Origin: Liolophura sinensis
Lineage: Eukaryota > Mollusca > Polyplacophora > Chitonida > Chitonidae
DNA: 64,000 bases
Direction: 5' to 3'
Assembly (NCBI RefSeq): GCF_032854445.1
Contig: NC_088300.1
Coordinates: 47,423,682 to 47,487,681 of the forward strand
This document shows positions 53,543-64,000 of this stretch, one piece after another. Every line of letters begins with the position of its first letter. Position 1 is the first letter of the stretch. A program made the translations under genes and the position numbers. The notes beneath the pieces were generated by a model, which was given only the letters and a program-made list of their open reading frames with translations, was not told where the DNA came from and did no database searches.

Positions 53543-56500
53543 TCACAATGGGTTTGGTTTACGCTGTCTCACAGAAGACTCTTCCGTCTCTTTGTTTTCC
53601 TTGTCAACAACAATGTCTTCCGTGAAGGCTCCAAGGTTTTCTACCTCAATGCCATCAGTGTTTGCTTTGCATGTGGACAGAACAGCAATGTCATCCTCTG
53701 GCACCGCCTTTTCAAACTCCTCCCAAAGGGATGAATTAGAATTTGCAGCTTTCTGAGTGTGGTCTGAAGATTCTGTGGCTTCTGAGGGTGGAATGGGCGG
53801 AGCATCCTCATCAGTGGGCGTGGAGATGACGCTGAAGCTGCTGCTACCCGTCTTGCTGACCACCTCAAAGGAGTCGGTATCAGGTGTGGAGTCAACGGAT
53901 TTGTCTCCCTTGTCCTCCTGCTGAATAAGCAGATTTATGTACATAAAGAGTTCAAAAAATTTCTTTCAGAACCTACGCCTCATTCACTCCAGTGAATATT
54001 TCAGTAGAATTTCTGCCTCCTGCTAATGTCACACATGGCTAACTCCTGGGAATTTATTATCATATTGCAGCAAGTATGAATGTACTGTACACAAAAATAT
54101 TTGAAGTAATATATATATTTCGAGATATTCATATCAATTATCACAATATATCAAGTATCTACTGTAGATCTACTGATTTTATATGCAAAGAAAGAGGCAA
54201 AAAAAAGCAGTTTTCACAAGTTTGTACCTCAGGTACATCAAATACAACCACTGATCACACCAGCACACCCATTATTGGAGTTAATTATAATCTGACAACC
54301 AATGCGCATTCACCAACCTCAAGATAAACTTTGATTACTGTGAGTCTCATAAAATGTAGGTTTAGATTTATCTACACTTTGCAACAATCAGTCCGAGAGC
54401 GATGTAAAACAAAACTGACAAGAAATGAAATCGATAATTCATAGTAAGACTCTTGTAACATGTACAACACATTGCGAAGAAGCTTACAGTGTCTGAAATG
54501 TCTTTAGGGTCCTTGCTCTGAGCTTTATCAGTTGCTGGAGGTGCAGCCTGAGGTTTTTGATCGTTTTGGCTCTTTTCTTGTTTACCACTGCCTTCCGATG
54601 TTCCTTGCTCATCCACCTTCTCGGTTACAGTCTGCATGGCCTGCAGGATTCGTGACATCTGGGCTTCTGTCTCCTCAAGTCTCTTCTGAAGCTGGCGCAT
54701 TTCATACTCCGCTGAAATTTAATTTACAGCAGGTGTTAAATACCTGACATAGTTTGTCAAGTGACACACTACAATTTGATGCCTCATAAAATATTCTTTA
54801 CTGGATCCTTATTTGAAAGTATTTCAAATAATAACATGACAGAAATACTAGCATTGCATCAATTCAAAAATCTGCAAAGGTTCTTGGCCAGCTGAACAAT
54901 GTAATAAAGAACTTTTGCCAATAAATGTTACAAGAAGATTAAAAAAGACATTGTAAAAATCTATGTCTGTAACTGAGGAAATGATATTAATGAAACTCAT
55001 AAAACCAGTTACAGCTGTAAGTCAGCATGGAGCACAAAACCATGGAATGTCACGACAGTTATGTGGGCCTTACATAACGACTCACTGATATGTCTGTCAT
55101 CAGCCTTTAGCAGCAGTTTCTCGAGTTCCTTCTGTTTTTGTCTTTTACTCATAAACTCCTTGTAGTCATCCTCTCCATCAAAATCATCTCCAAATGTGAA
55201 CTTATCCTCTCGCTGCTCATAGCTGAAGTCTCTGAACTGAGACGGCCTTTCTGATTCACTCCTTTGAGATTCTTGTCGCTTTGAAAACACCTTGGGAAAA
55301 AGATAACATATGTACACATACATACTCCGAACATGTAAAAAGTAATATTTCATCTCCACCAAAGACAATCATTCAAATGTATTCCAACCTAAAATTCATG
55401 TAGAACACTGCACCCAATTTACTCAAATCACTCAACATAACATCATTTACGGACTTCGTCTTAGATCATGGAACTAAATGTATGTTACCGTGAAATCGTA
55501 CCTTCACTATGGTGTAGATAAGGTAGAGCACAATGCCCACAGCGTACATTGGTAAGACCACACCCATCATGCCACGCCCACCTCCCCCTTGCTGCTGTTG
55601 TTGTTGCCTCATTTCTGCAGCAGCCCTCAATCCAGGATGAGGCCCAGGCTACAAGGGAAGAGAACCAGAAAAAACTATGCAAATTTAAGCTTGGTTCATT
55701 TACGAGCAAGTAGCCAAAATGTATGCATGAAATGATCTAATCTTACAAGTATTCTTTACATTCTAAGTAATTTTGTACCCCTTGCAATATAAATAATTTT
55801 ATAAAATTTATTTAATTTTGGTCTTACATTTCCTTACAAATCAATTTAACATGTTTGAAAATTAAACAATGAAAATAATTAAAACACAGATCATAAGTCA
55901 TTATTCTTATGCAAATACTAACTAATGTCAAGAAAGATAATAGGTCACATACAAGTATACTTGTTTTCTATTTCACAGAGAGAGAGGACACTTTCTCCTT
56001 CACAATTAGATGATAAAGATACAACCCTTTTCTTAAAAAAAAAAAAAAAAAAAATCTTCCTTTTCTTTCCAGACTGATAAGTATTAACTATATATCTTGT
56101 CTAAACACTAAACATCTTCAGCTTGTGATTAATGCTGAGGAATTTCAGATCACATCATGATAATATCCACAGGCATACCCGTATATGGCTCCTGATATCT
56201 TCCCCTTCTCCTGGTTTTCTCATGTCTGGTCGCCTCCCATGGCCTGGAGGATGGACTGTGAACGATACAGGAAATCAAACTGCATATGCATGTACTGTGA
56301 ATAATAAATAAAAGGCATAACATAAAAATTTGGAAAACATCATTTTGGAGTAAGTTCTGGTAGCAACGTCAAGAACCCAACCAATGCACTGACCAGAGAC
56401 TTCCTAGACACAGATTCTGGAGGCTAAAAAAAAAAAAAAGAGAGACAAGTTCTGATGTTGCAAGAAAACTACAATAACTGTGTTTGTCTGTTCACAATTA

Positions 56501-58620
56501 ATTACAGAGTTTCAATCCACTGCTATTCAAACACTTAACCTATGTACTAGTCCATCCAGATACACTCAATGATCATTGTGTTGATAGAAATCATGATAAT
56601 TATCATTACACTGACTGATTCCATAGACATCTATGAAAACACATGTAACTGCTGCTTGTGCCCAAATCCAACATGATGCCCCGAGAACATCGCAACAGAC
56701 ACAAGCGCTGCCGAAAAAAAATGCTGACGGACAGACACAGATTATTGAAGGGTAACAAATCACCAACAACAGCTCCAAGAAAGATAAAGCAGGGAAGGCT
56801 CCTGTTTGTCCGGATGTTCTTGGAGCAATGTCCACAACGCATGTGTGATGCAAGTAGTTCGTACGTACACATTGGCAGTCATCCTCATAAGAGTGAAAGC
56901 GTGAACTGAGAACAGGTGTGAGAGATCTTCTTCAGCAAAATATCGTTGACAATTGACAAACAAGGGAGAAATTAGACTGCAGAAGAGGAGAGAGGGACTA
57001 TACATGCTTGAATGTAGCTAACAAGAGGATAAGGTGGGAAATTTAGTGTCAGAAAAGTTGTTTGAAAACTCTTAATTTTTTCAAATGGAGGGACTTATGA
57101 CTCTAACTATGCAGCATGCCGTTAGGCCTATCACAATATCTGCTGCAAGTTTTGTCAGTTTCAGAATATTAGGACTATCCTGAAGGGTGTTTAACAGGTC
57201 AGCAATATTTGTGTCGATACAATCCACGGAACTCGAAAAGCTGAAATCACTGTTTTAATGAAATCAATTAAATTGAACACTGAGGTCCATTTTCAACAAT
57301 TTCTGATGTTTACTTGCCTCAATGTTTAATCTTTCAATTCCAAAATGTGGCAGGTGCATTCCATAAGGCACTTTGTGGAACGAAGTTGGCCATTCAATCC
57401 ATTCCAAAACGGTGGGCAACGATACGCACACGACAGCCATAAGACTTGACTGGAACCTTTAGAATTAATTTTTCTTGCTCAACTGACCAGGTAAATTGTT
57501 CTCTCTATTCTACATCCACGATGAATGATGAAATCATTTTCTAAAGTTATCATTTAAGACTGGGCTGCGTGGTCTTGTCTTGTTAGGTTGATTTCCCTAT
57601 CTTCTGGTGCGCGGTTTCGAGATTTCAGTACACCCGACTCGCCATGACAGCACAAGTTATTTTGATGAGCCAGAAGGAAATGTTTCTGCGGATTTCAACA
57701 ACATTTCAGCTCAGGAATTGATTTACACTTGCAGGAGTGCTAATAAAGGTCCCATTCTCTTCAAAGCTCTCTGGAAGTAGGGGTGTGCCACAGCTTTGGA
57801 GTGGATTTAACTTCTTTCAGCAAAGTGCCTTGTGGAATGGACCTAACCCGTTTTGAATTCAACGATTAAACTTTGAGGCATGTAAATATCAGAAATCGTT
57901 GAAAATAAATCTCAAAGTTTAATTTAATTGAACTTCAAAGTCACGGCTATTATGTGTGCATTTACTTCGTTATCCATGTTTTCTGCCCATGGTCTCAGAT
58001 ATAATCTGGATTTTGGATGCACCTGATCTGCCCATGCAGACCGTGACTTTGAAAGAGAGAAAACTCAGCACTTTACCAGATTTTCTGCATATAACTAGTC
58101 AGAAATGGATTTCAAGGTGTATGGGTGATTGACAGCACCATTTCCCCATCAATCCTCAACAGAAATTGGTATGTGCTGCTGTTTTAAAGTTGATTTTTGG
58201 GCCTACTTAGTTCCACAAAGCGCTTTGCAGAATGGACAAACCTCGTTCTGGAATAAGCAGGTAAATATCAGAAGTTGTTGAAAATAGAACTCAACCTTTA
58301 ATTCAATTGAACTAAGATTTAATCAAAGACAAAATTGTATCGCGACTTCGAACTGGATCTCCAGCGTGCAAATTATTAGCCCTAGGTAAGTATGTTCGCT
58401 AGTTAGCAAACAATGTATTGACATTAATCAGTGCAACAACAACGTGGGCAAAATTACAAAGCTGATTTAAACAATTCCTCTTACGTGGAACTTCTGATCC
58501 AGATGGCTTGTGTCCACCAAATAGTCGGACTACAAATGGATGAAAAAGTCTTGGGTACAAAACCGCGAAACAGCCAACAATTATGGCAAAAACTGCCACA
58601 GTTCTTGCTGTCGACATCAT
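53543..58620 (-). CDS. RIC3: RIC3, acetylcholine receptor assembly chaperone
   Basis: RIC3 is an ER membrane protein that helps nicotinic acetylcholine receptors (and 5-HT3 receptors in vertebrates) fold and assemble. Exons in coding order: 58620-58485, 56255-56179, 55648-55502, 55290-55074, 54711-54488, 53917-53543; GT-AG, in phase, 391 aa (human 369). The start is one of two adjacent ATGs (58620 or 58617); the second best matches the family. A signal or membrane segment covers about residues 7-30 (TVAVFAIIVGCFAVLYPRLF). A Gln run and Gly-rich stretch precede the diagnostic RGMMGVVLPMYAVGIVLYLIY membrane segment, near residues 95-118. A coiled coil follows (MRQLQKRLEETEAQMSRI, about 195-220), then an acidic disordered tail ending VRQRKPNPL, like human LRKRNPQGLE. 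Exon 6 has a double acceptor CAGCAG, so one Gln may be optional. Intron 1 (56256-58484) holds inverted-repeat elements; other introns show no recognised element. Confidence 0.93.
57241..57950. mobile_element. Inverted-repeat element with ~170-bp arms, RIC3 intron 1
   Basis: The left arm (about 57241-57420: AATCAATTAAATTGAA, TTTTCAACAATTTCTGATGT, TTGCCTCAATGTTTAATC, ATTCCATAAGGCACTTTG) is matched in reverse complement by the right arm (about 57780-57950: CAAAGTGCCTTGTGGAATGG, GATTAAACTTTGAGGCATG, ATCAGAAATCGTTGAAAAT, TTTAATTTAATTGAACTT). The interior of about 360 bp has no open frame. It is a MITE or foldback transposon; the arms are moderately diverged. Confidence 0.75.
58010..58328. mobile_element. 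Partial, diverged relative of the 57241 element
   Basis: 58195-58328 repeats the right arm of the neighbouring element in the same direction (CACAAAGCGCTTTGCAGAATGG, GTAAATATCAGAAGTTGTTG, CTTTAATTCAATTGAACT). 58010-58190 resembles part of its interior (GTCAGAAATGGATTTC). No left arm is present, so this is a truncated copy or the remains of a tandem insertion next to RIC3 exon 1. Confidence 0.6.
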
Positions 58621-58977
58621 CAAGCCTGTCAGATTTTTTATTTTGCAGACAGATTGCGTTATGATCACGTGACTTCAGCTATCCAGTTTTCAGAAATCAA
58701 AATTTACAAGTAATGGACTACCTTTGAAAATATCAGTAGCACGAGTTAAATAGAAAATAAATATCAAAATTGATGGCTAAATAATTGTATAAGAACTGGC
58801 AATTTTTGACCATTTGTTGTTTTAAAGAAAGCAGCAGTGCCGATCCGTTTTTCGAGTAAGTTTTCCGGTGTAGGTATTGTATCATCTTCCATTCTCAGAT
58901 GTAGCGACGAGTAAATTGAAATGTTTGATTTTGTTGTATGAAATTTGTGTTCCAAATTGTTAGTTTTTGTCAGATCG
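58621..58977. promoter_or_regulatory. Shared upstream region of RIC3 and CNOT11
   Basis: Only 357 bp lie between the two divergent start codons, so both 5' UTRs and the core promoters must share it unless one gene has a distant first exon. No TATA box is evident. TGATCACGTGACTTCAG at about 58661 contains the E-box CACGTG, a common promoter element. A compact bidirectional promoter is the simplest reading. Confidence 0.5.
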
Positions 58978-61900
58978 ATGGAGTTGACATTGAAAGAATT
59001 AGCATCGTTGCTAAGGTATGTATTTTATGTAAACCTAAATAATTATCTTACACCCAGCAAATTATCGACTACAAGGGCGTGCATTTGTTTTTTGAAAGTT
59101 CGAACAACGACACCAAATGTACCAGAAAAGTTCTTTAGTTTTTCTCTGGACAAATGAATTAAAACAAAGTTACATTGGGAAACGCTGTTATGGAAAGGAT
59201 ATGTGTCTAATTTATGACAACATTTGAGCTGTACAGCCATACAGATGCAGTCATGTGTTTATAAATCAGCGGTATGATCAGATAATAGGATGTACATTTG
59301 TGACTAGCTCAGACGGGCCGTCTGTTCATCCTAAAGGATGACGACGCTGATGCCAACAATGCTACCTGCCACCAGTCCTAACCATACCTGTTTTACGTGC
59401 TGACCATCACACATCGATGTTCGGGCCAATAAAAAAAGCGTCTGTCCGCACCTCTTGGTTGATTTATGTGCCTAGCAGCGATGGCCTTGTAGTTTTCGGC
59501 TCTGTTGGATTTACTAGCGATCGGAAGAGGGGACATCTGGCCGAGATGAGCATTTCGTTCAACTGTGAGTACGGACAGACATTTTTTGTCCACCCCAACA
59601 TTGATGTGTGATGGACAGCACGTAAAGTAGGTACATTATGTGAGAGGTAGCATTGTTGACATAAGTTATCCTTTAGGATGAAGAGACATCCCGTCAGACT
59701 AATTTGTGACAAAAGACCTGGTCAAAATTAAAAACCAATAGTCTGCATATGTAGAATAGTGTATATACCATGTAACTAACAGTTCATTTTACTTTAGATT
59801 CACGTTCTGTAACCATAAATTTGGGCTAAACGATGTCAAATCTCCTCATTTTCTGTGCACTGGCCTCCTGTCATAGTTGACAAGTCGATGCTACGAAAGT
59901 GAGGCTCTCATGCCTAGCCTCGTAGAAACGTGCCGCGGGTTTTTGGTCCCATTGAAAAAAAATTGTTTTGCTTCTCACAGAACACATGTACCTCTATGTC
60001 AGATCAAATTACAAAAAAAAAAAAAAAAAATGATAGCCTTTTTCACAATGCTGGCTGCTGTTGTATAACTGAAATGTTCTTGAGTATGGCGTAAAATAAC
60101 AATCAAATAAATAAATAAATAAATACATATGGTCAGATACCTAAAGGAAAAGAAAACTTAAAAACATGACACTATAGGCTGAAAAGAGCACATTTTTTGC
60201 TGTCTGGTGGCGCCTGCTACATAATTTTGCGATTTTTCCTCGCCATACACATAAAGCCTGAAAATGGCAAAGCTGGCATAAATTGCCAAGTTCATCGCGT
60301 CCTCCATCTTCAACACCCTGTAATTTATGCCAGGGGTGTGTTGCCTCTCAGCCAGTGAGAGTCATTAAATCTGCCAGCTTGTTCGTGTAAACTCGGAGCC
60401 TACATCCAACATTCCGGTTTCCCGATCGTCAAGTGAAAAACAAACTGTACTGTTCTCTACCTTCTGAGAAGAAGAGTTCTACCAGAAATGTACGAACTGC
60501 ACTTCGGCAGTTTCCGAAAACAATTCTCCTCCTAACACAGAAGACTTCAGGACTAGTTCTTAGGCAAAATGGAGTCGCACACAGTGGATTTTTGCGCTGA
60601 CTTTATTTATAATTTATCAACTTGAGGTACATATTAGAATATTTTTTTATGGGATGCACCTGCAAGGAAATGCATACACTTTTCAATTGTATTTGATTGA
60701 TATTTGAATTTTTTTCACCTTTAATAATAGACTGACAACATTGTAATTTTTGGAGATTGCATGCTCTATGTACCAGTATAGCACATGCTGATTTCAGAGG
60801 CACAGAATTAGTCATGACTTCTTCAGGATTTGAACCAGTAACCCTAGAGTGAGTCACCCATTCAGCAGAAAATGCAGAAAGTTATGTCATCCATCTGGAT
60901 CATTCAGTCAACAGCCCTCTCACAAAAATAAAGGGCACATAACGTTAAACACTGGTGATCTATGATCCATCTGTAGTTGAACACATCAAATATGTGCGTG
61001 CCAGTCATAAAGGGGTTCTATTATCAGTGTAAGTTAGCTTGTTTCCATGCAGGTTGTGGCCGTGTGGTTAAGCCTCTTGCCTTTCAGTCACTAGAACCCA
61101 CAAAGTGTGGACCCAGTCCTAATATAAATGTGGATCTGTGACTATAAGTTTTTGATAATGCCCGTTTGACCATTTGTGCAATACTAGTATCACATTTGAT
61201 GATGACCTCTTGTCACCCACTAAAAAATATGGTGTGCATGTCACCCCGCGTGTGTCTCCCATGCTAGAAAGTTCATCAGTAACTGGGGCCTCCTTGGCTC
61301 ATTTGGTTAGCGATGTAATGACCCAGGAGCCTCTCACAAATGTGGTCGCTGTGAGCTCATGCTGGCTTACTCTCGGTCAGCAACCTGTGGTTGGTCTTGG
61401 GTTTCCCCCGGGTTCTGCCCAGTTTCCTCCCACCATAATGCTGGTCGCTGTTGTATAAGTGAAATAGTCTTGAGTATGGCGTAAAACACCAATCAGATAA
61501 AGAAATAAATCATCAGTGACTTTCCATTTGCCAGTGAATTACCGTGAGCACTCAAATTTCCTCCATCAATAAAGCTGACTGTTTAACAAGAATCAAGTAT
61601 ATAGATATAATTCAAATTGTTAATGTTTGTGACTGGTTTCTCTAAAATTTTGAAAGTATAAACGTGCTATGGGTGTTTATTTATTTATTTGATTGGTGTT
61701 TTACACCGTACTCAAGAATATTTCACTTATACGACGGCAACCAGTATTATGGTGGGTGGAAACTGGGCTGGAAAACCCACGCCCAACCGCGGGTTGCTAA
61801 CAGACCTTCCCCGCACGGCCGGAGAGGAAGCCAGCATGAGCTGGACTCGAACTCACAGCGACCGCATTGGTGAGAGACTCCTGGGTCCTTATGCTGCGCT

Positions 61901-63757
61901 GCCCCACATGCTTTGAGTAAGAAATCATGTCGACTAATGTATGCATTAAAATACTTCTCTACTTTCAGTGTGTTATCTGAAGATGCTACGCAGACACAGA
62001 CTTTTGAGGCCCTGTCTGGTGTATTCCATCACTACTTCTCAAAACAAGACCATTTCAAAGTTGGAATGGCAGTGGTAAGAAGTATAAAAACTGATGAATA
62101 CAACAGGAAGACAAAAGAAAATTTTTTTTATCAAGCTGGGCAGAACAAATCAGCTCAAATTTTCAGTAATTACAAATGTTTAATGAGCAGTGTGAACTCT
62201 TTTGTATTTCATCCATACAACTTATTGCAATTATTGACTTTGTAATGAGTTTACTTACTACTGATTTTCCAAAGTTTCAGAGCAAATAGGCAGATCACCT
62301 GTTTTTTTGGCAGTCATATTGTACATGTATTTCTAACAGTATTGCTTTTATCTCAACAGGTTCTGATGTTACAGAACAAAGATTTGTTGCCTGATCCAAC
62401 GCAGAAGCTGGCAGCCATTTTTCTGTTGTATGAAATGTACAAAACTGAGCCTATTACTGTCAATCCATTCGCATCTGTGTTTGTACATTTACTGGTATGA
62501 TTTTTCGTTCCTTCATGTTTTATTGATTGTACTTCGTAAAATGTTTATTAGCAGGCCATCAAGAGATTACGTTTGTGTATTCATGTGTTTCCAAGAGTTA
62601 AACTTCAGTTCTCCTCCTCCACTGTGCTGCACAGACTAGTCTTTTGTGATTTATGGTTGTTTTGTTATTAAAACACATTTACATTCTGGATATACAACAA
62701 TTAGCTCTTTATGATGCTCTGAAATTGACTTAACCAGGCAGGACATTGTTTGAATTCAAAATTTGTCTGACACTTGGTAACAGCTTGAAAAACAAAGATT
62801 TAAGAAATAATGTTCCTGCTTTGGTTGTCTAGCTGCAGTTTTCTAGTCATTCAGGTGGGAGAGGCTATTAATTAGGTCGATGGCCTTATTGACTATAATA
62901 CTGTCGCTAAGTACCCATAGCAGGGAGTATTATTTCAATTCTGTAACCCTCCCCAAAATGGTTAATGCGGGTAATCTAATAATTAAAGATGAAAAAGTCA
63001 CATAAGTCACTTCAATGGGGATGTAATACAAAGTTGCAAATTGTCCACCATATGCTGATTTCATATGGTTAACCTTTCTGTGACATCACAGTTGTTTGCC
63101 AAGGATGGAATGAAAGTAACAAGATCGCGTAACATTGTTCTGTTACATATGGCCTGTGATATCTATACATTCATTTTTGTCAGCGAAAACAGCATCCCAT
63201 TTCATAATAGATTTGTTCGTTCTGTTTACGTCGTCAGATGAGCGCTTTGCACAAGCACCAAAGGGAGTAAAACATAACATTTATAAGCTTTGATTATCTT
63301 CCTTATATGTAAAATACAAATCGTCAAGGTTATAGAGTACCATGTATATTTGTTTTGCTACAGGTTATGAGTAGGACAGTGAAGAATGAGAAATGTTTCA
63401 TAAAATGCAATCATTCTCATTGATTGTGTCATATCTGAAAGACTCTGTCAGTGACAGGGAAAATTGGTACTGGTAAAAAGAAAGAGAAATTTGACCAAAA
63501 TCCTATTGACTTGATTTGACTTGTCTGAGAGGGGGGGGGGGGGGGGTTGGTCATTTCCTTTGGGTTTTGTATTGTACCCCATAGATTCACACCTAAACAC
63601 TTCCATGTACATGTTTTCTCGCCTCATGTTTTTCCCCCAGAATCCACCCACAGAAAGTCAGGAGGCAGGTCAGTATGACCTACATTGGGCCATCCCTCCT
63701 ATCTCCAGCTCAGAGCGCTACTTCTTATCACAACTTATATCCAGTCCTACAAAAGAG
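58978..63757 (+). CDS. CNOT11: CNOT11, CCR4-NOT complex subunit (5' part)
   Basis: CNOT11 binds the N-terminal part of CNOT1 in the CCR4-NOT deadenylase, which shortens mRNA poly(A) tails in the cytoplasm. Four coding exons are inside the window: 58978-59015, 61969-62074, 62360-62494 and 63641-63757, in phase, 132 aa so far; the last donor (GAG|GTTTGT) at 63758 leads out of the window. [12 protein letters not shown] matches human [65 protein letters not shown] and [17 protein letters not shown] all follow the family. The start lacks the long Gly/Ser-rich N-terminus of the mammalian protein. Exon 1 codes for only 12 residues and two bases. Intron 1 (59016-61968) carries an inverted-repeat element, three SINEs and otherwise unique sequence. 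Intron 3 (62495-63640) holds a G run and no recognised element. Confidence 0.92.
59305..59701. mobile_element. 397-bp MITE with long inverted repeats and 9-bp target duplication
   Basis: ATTTGTGAC stands at 59296-59304 and again at 59702-59710, directly beside the two ends. The left arm begins TAGCTCAGACGGGCCGTCTG and the reverse complement of the right arm TAGTCTGACGGGATGTCTC; both continue TTCATCCTAAAGGAT, CAACAATGCTACCT, TTTACGTGCTG and CCATCACACATC(G/A)ATGTT, for about 140 bp or more. There is no coding frame inside. Nine-base duplications with long arms fit the Mutator superfamily; that assignment is inference. Confidence 0.85.
60045..60124 (+). repeat. Family A SINE tail, CNOT11 intron 1
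   Basis: CACAATGCTGGCTGCTGTTG, TGAAATGTTCTTGAGTATGG, CGTAAAATAACAATCAAATA and TAAA repeats: only the 3' end of the family A element. It is preceded by an unrelated A17 run. Confidence 0.8.
61060..61130 (+). repeat. tRNA-like SINE fragment, CNOT11 intron 1
   Basis: GGCCGTGTGGTTAAGCCTC, CTTTCAGTCACTAGAACC and GTGTGGACCCAGTCC resemble the tRNA-like part of the duplicated block at 5012-5745. It has decayed boxes and no tail. Confidence 0.4.
61283..61509 (+). repeat. Family A SINE, CNOT11 intron 1
   Basis: Has a head (GGGGCCTCCTTGGCTCATTT, GGTTAGCGATGTAATGAC) with small deletions, a body (GGGTTTCCCCCGGGTTCTG, CCACCATAATGCTGGTCGC) and the end GGCGTAAAACACCAATCAGA. The B-box area is shortened. It faces another copy at 61676 in opposite orientation. 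Confidence 0.88.
61676..61905 (-). repeat. Family A SINE, reverse, CNOT11 intron 1
   Basis: Begins with TTTATT repeats and GATTGGTGTTTTACACCG, and continues to GACTCGAACTCACAGCGACC (reverse of the B-box area) and TATGCTGCGCTG in the head. Nearly complete; it lacks the last bases of the head. It lies 63 bases before the exon 2 acceptor. Confidence 0.88.
63531..63546 (+). repeat. Run of 16 G, CNOT11 intron 3
   Basis: An uninterrupted G homopolymer 94 bases before the exon 4 boundary. Length is probably variable and hard to sequence. It can form a G-quadruplex in the transcript. Confidence 0.9.
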
Positions 63758-63902
63758 GTTTGTCTTATATATCTGGTGACCATTTCTCTGTGTTAATTGT
63801 AGCACATCCCAGATTTTATGGTGTCATTTTGTCCTATATTCTGAGCTTTGCAGCGTGATATTACTTTACAGTAGATATTCTTTGGTTGCTTTATTCCTGC
63901 TT

Positions 63903-63982
63903 TTCTCCCCTCATAAAGCTGATCACCATCAGATTAGCGAAGAAAATCTTGTCCAGTGTAAAACACCAATCAAATAAATAAG
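63903..63982 (+). repeat. Family A SINE relic, CNOT11 intron 4
   Basis: Diverged 3' end: CCTCATAAAGCTGATCACC, then GTAAAACACCAATCAAATAA and ATAAGTTAATT. The upstream part is not recognisable. Confidence 0.6.
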
Positions 63983-64000
63983 TTAATTAAAGAATTATTG

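Noticed and set aside
56566-57005. Overlapping open frames on both strands in RIC3 intron 1 (about 80-95 residues)
   Set aside because: No recognisable domain, no suitable phase with RIC3 exons, and frames on both strands overlap. They look like chance frames in unique intron sequence; an alternative exon cannot be excluded.
61664-61916. Small plus-strand frames over the SINE in CNOT11 intron 1
   Set aside because: They translate SINE sequence; similar frames appear at other family A copies (for example 16332-16559 and 35124-35435).
1-64000. Retroviral, LTR, Polinton or LINE coding sequence
   Set aside because: I looked for reverse transcriptase, integrase, protease and capsid-like frames on both strands and saw none. 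All elements found are non-coding SINEs or inverted-end elements.

Overview
The window is eukaryotic nuclear DNA from an invertebrate animal. Its genes are split by GT-AG introns, its proteins are closest in my memory to animal orthologues, and it is rich in short tRNA-derived SINEs and non-coding inverted-repeat elements. The commonest SINE (called family A here: tRNA-like head, body with a CCACCATAATGCTGG motif, end with GGCGTAAAACACCAATCAAA, then a TAAA-rich tail) recalls elements of marine molluscs and related lophotrochozoans. The species itself is an inference I cannot settle. I saw no retroviral, LTR or LINE coding sequence.

Layout. (1) 1-1149, + strand: end of an unidentified Ser/Thr-rich gene. 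(2) 4789-22507, + strand: complete NOP14, 22 coding exons, 860 aa, a nucleolar factor for small-subunit ribosome assembly. Two of its introns carry large minisatellites. (3) 28585-32882, - strand: complete p24-family cargo receptor of the TMED1/5 type, 4 exons, 227 aa. (4) 33721-48174, + strand: complete BRD10 (KIAA2026) bromodomain protein, 14 coding exons, about 2571 aa. (5) 53543-58620, - strand: complete RIC3, the nicotinic acetylcholine receptor chaperone, 6 exons, 391 aa. (6) 58978-63757, + strand: first four coding exons of CNOT11, a CCR4-NOT subunit; the gene runs off the right edge.

TMED/BRD10 and RIC3/CNOT11 are head-to-head pairs whose start codons lie 838 and 357 bp apart, so each pair probably shares a promoter region. 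NOP14 and TMED converge across about 6 kb. The genes belong to unrelated pathways (ribosome assembly, early secretory traffic, chromatin reading, receptor assembly, mRNA deadenylation), so this is ordinary animal gene order and not an operon or a cluster.

The most unusual structure is in NOP14 intron 7. The junction of exon 7 with its 5' splice site has been amplified into a roughly 27-bp minisatellite, so about 30 donor-like sites (mostly GAG|GTAAGG) follow one another over almost 1 kb. The unit is a multiple of three, and the first units continue the exon's reading frame as a charged repeat that resembles a coiled coil. Other features are a 16-copy 55-bp array in NOP14 intron 3, a clean inverted-repeat element with a 9-bp target-site duplication in CNOT11 intron 1, and several other non-autonomous inverted-repeat families.
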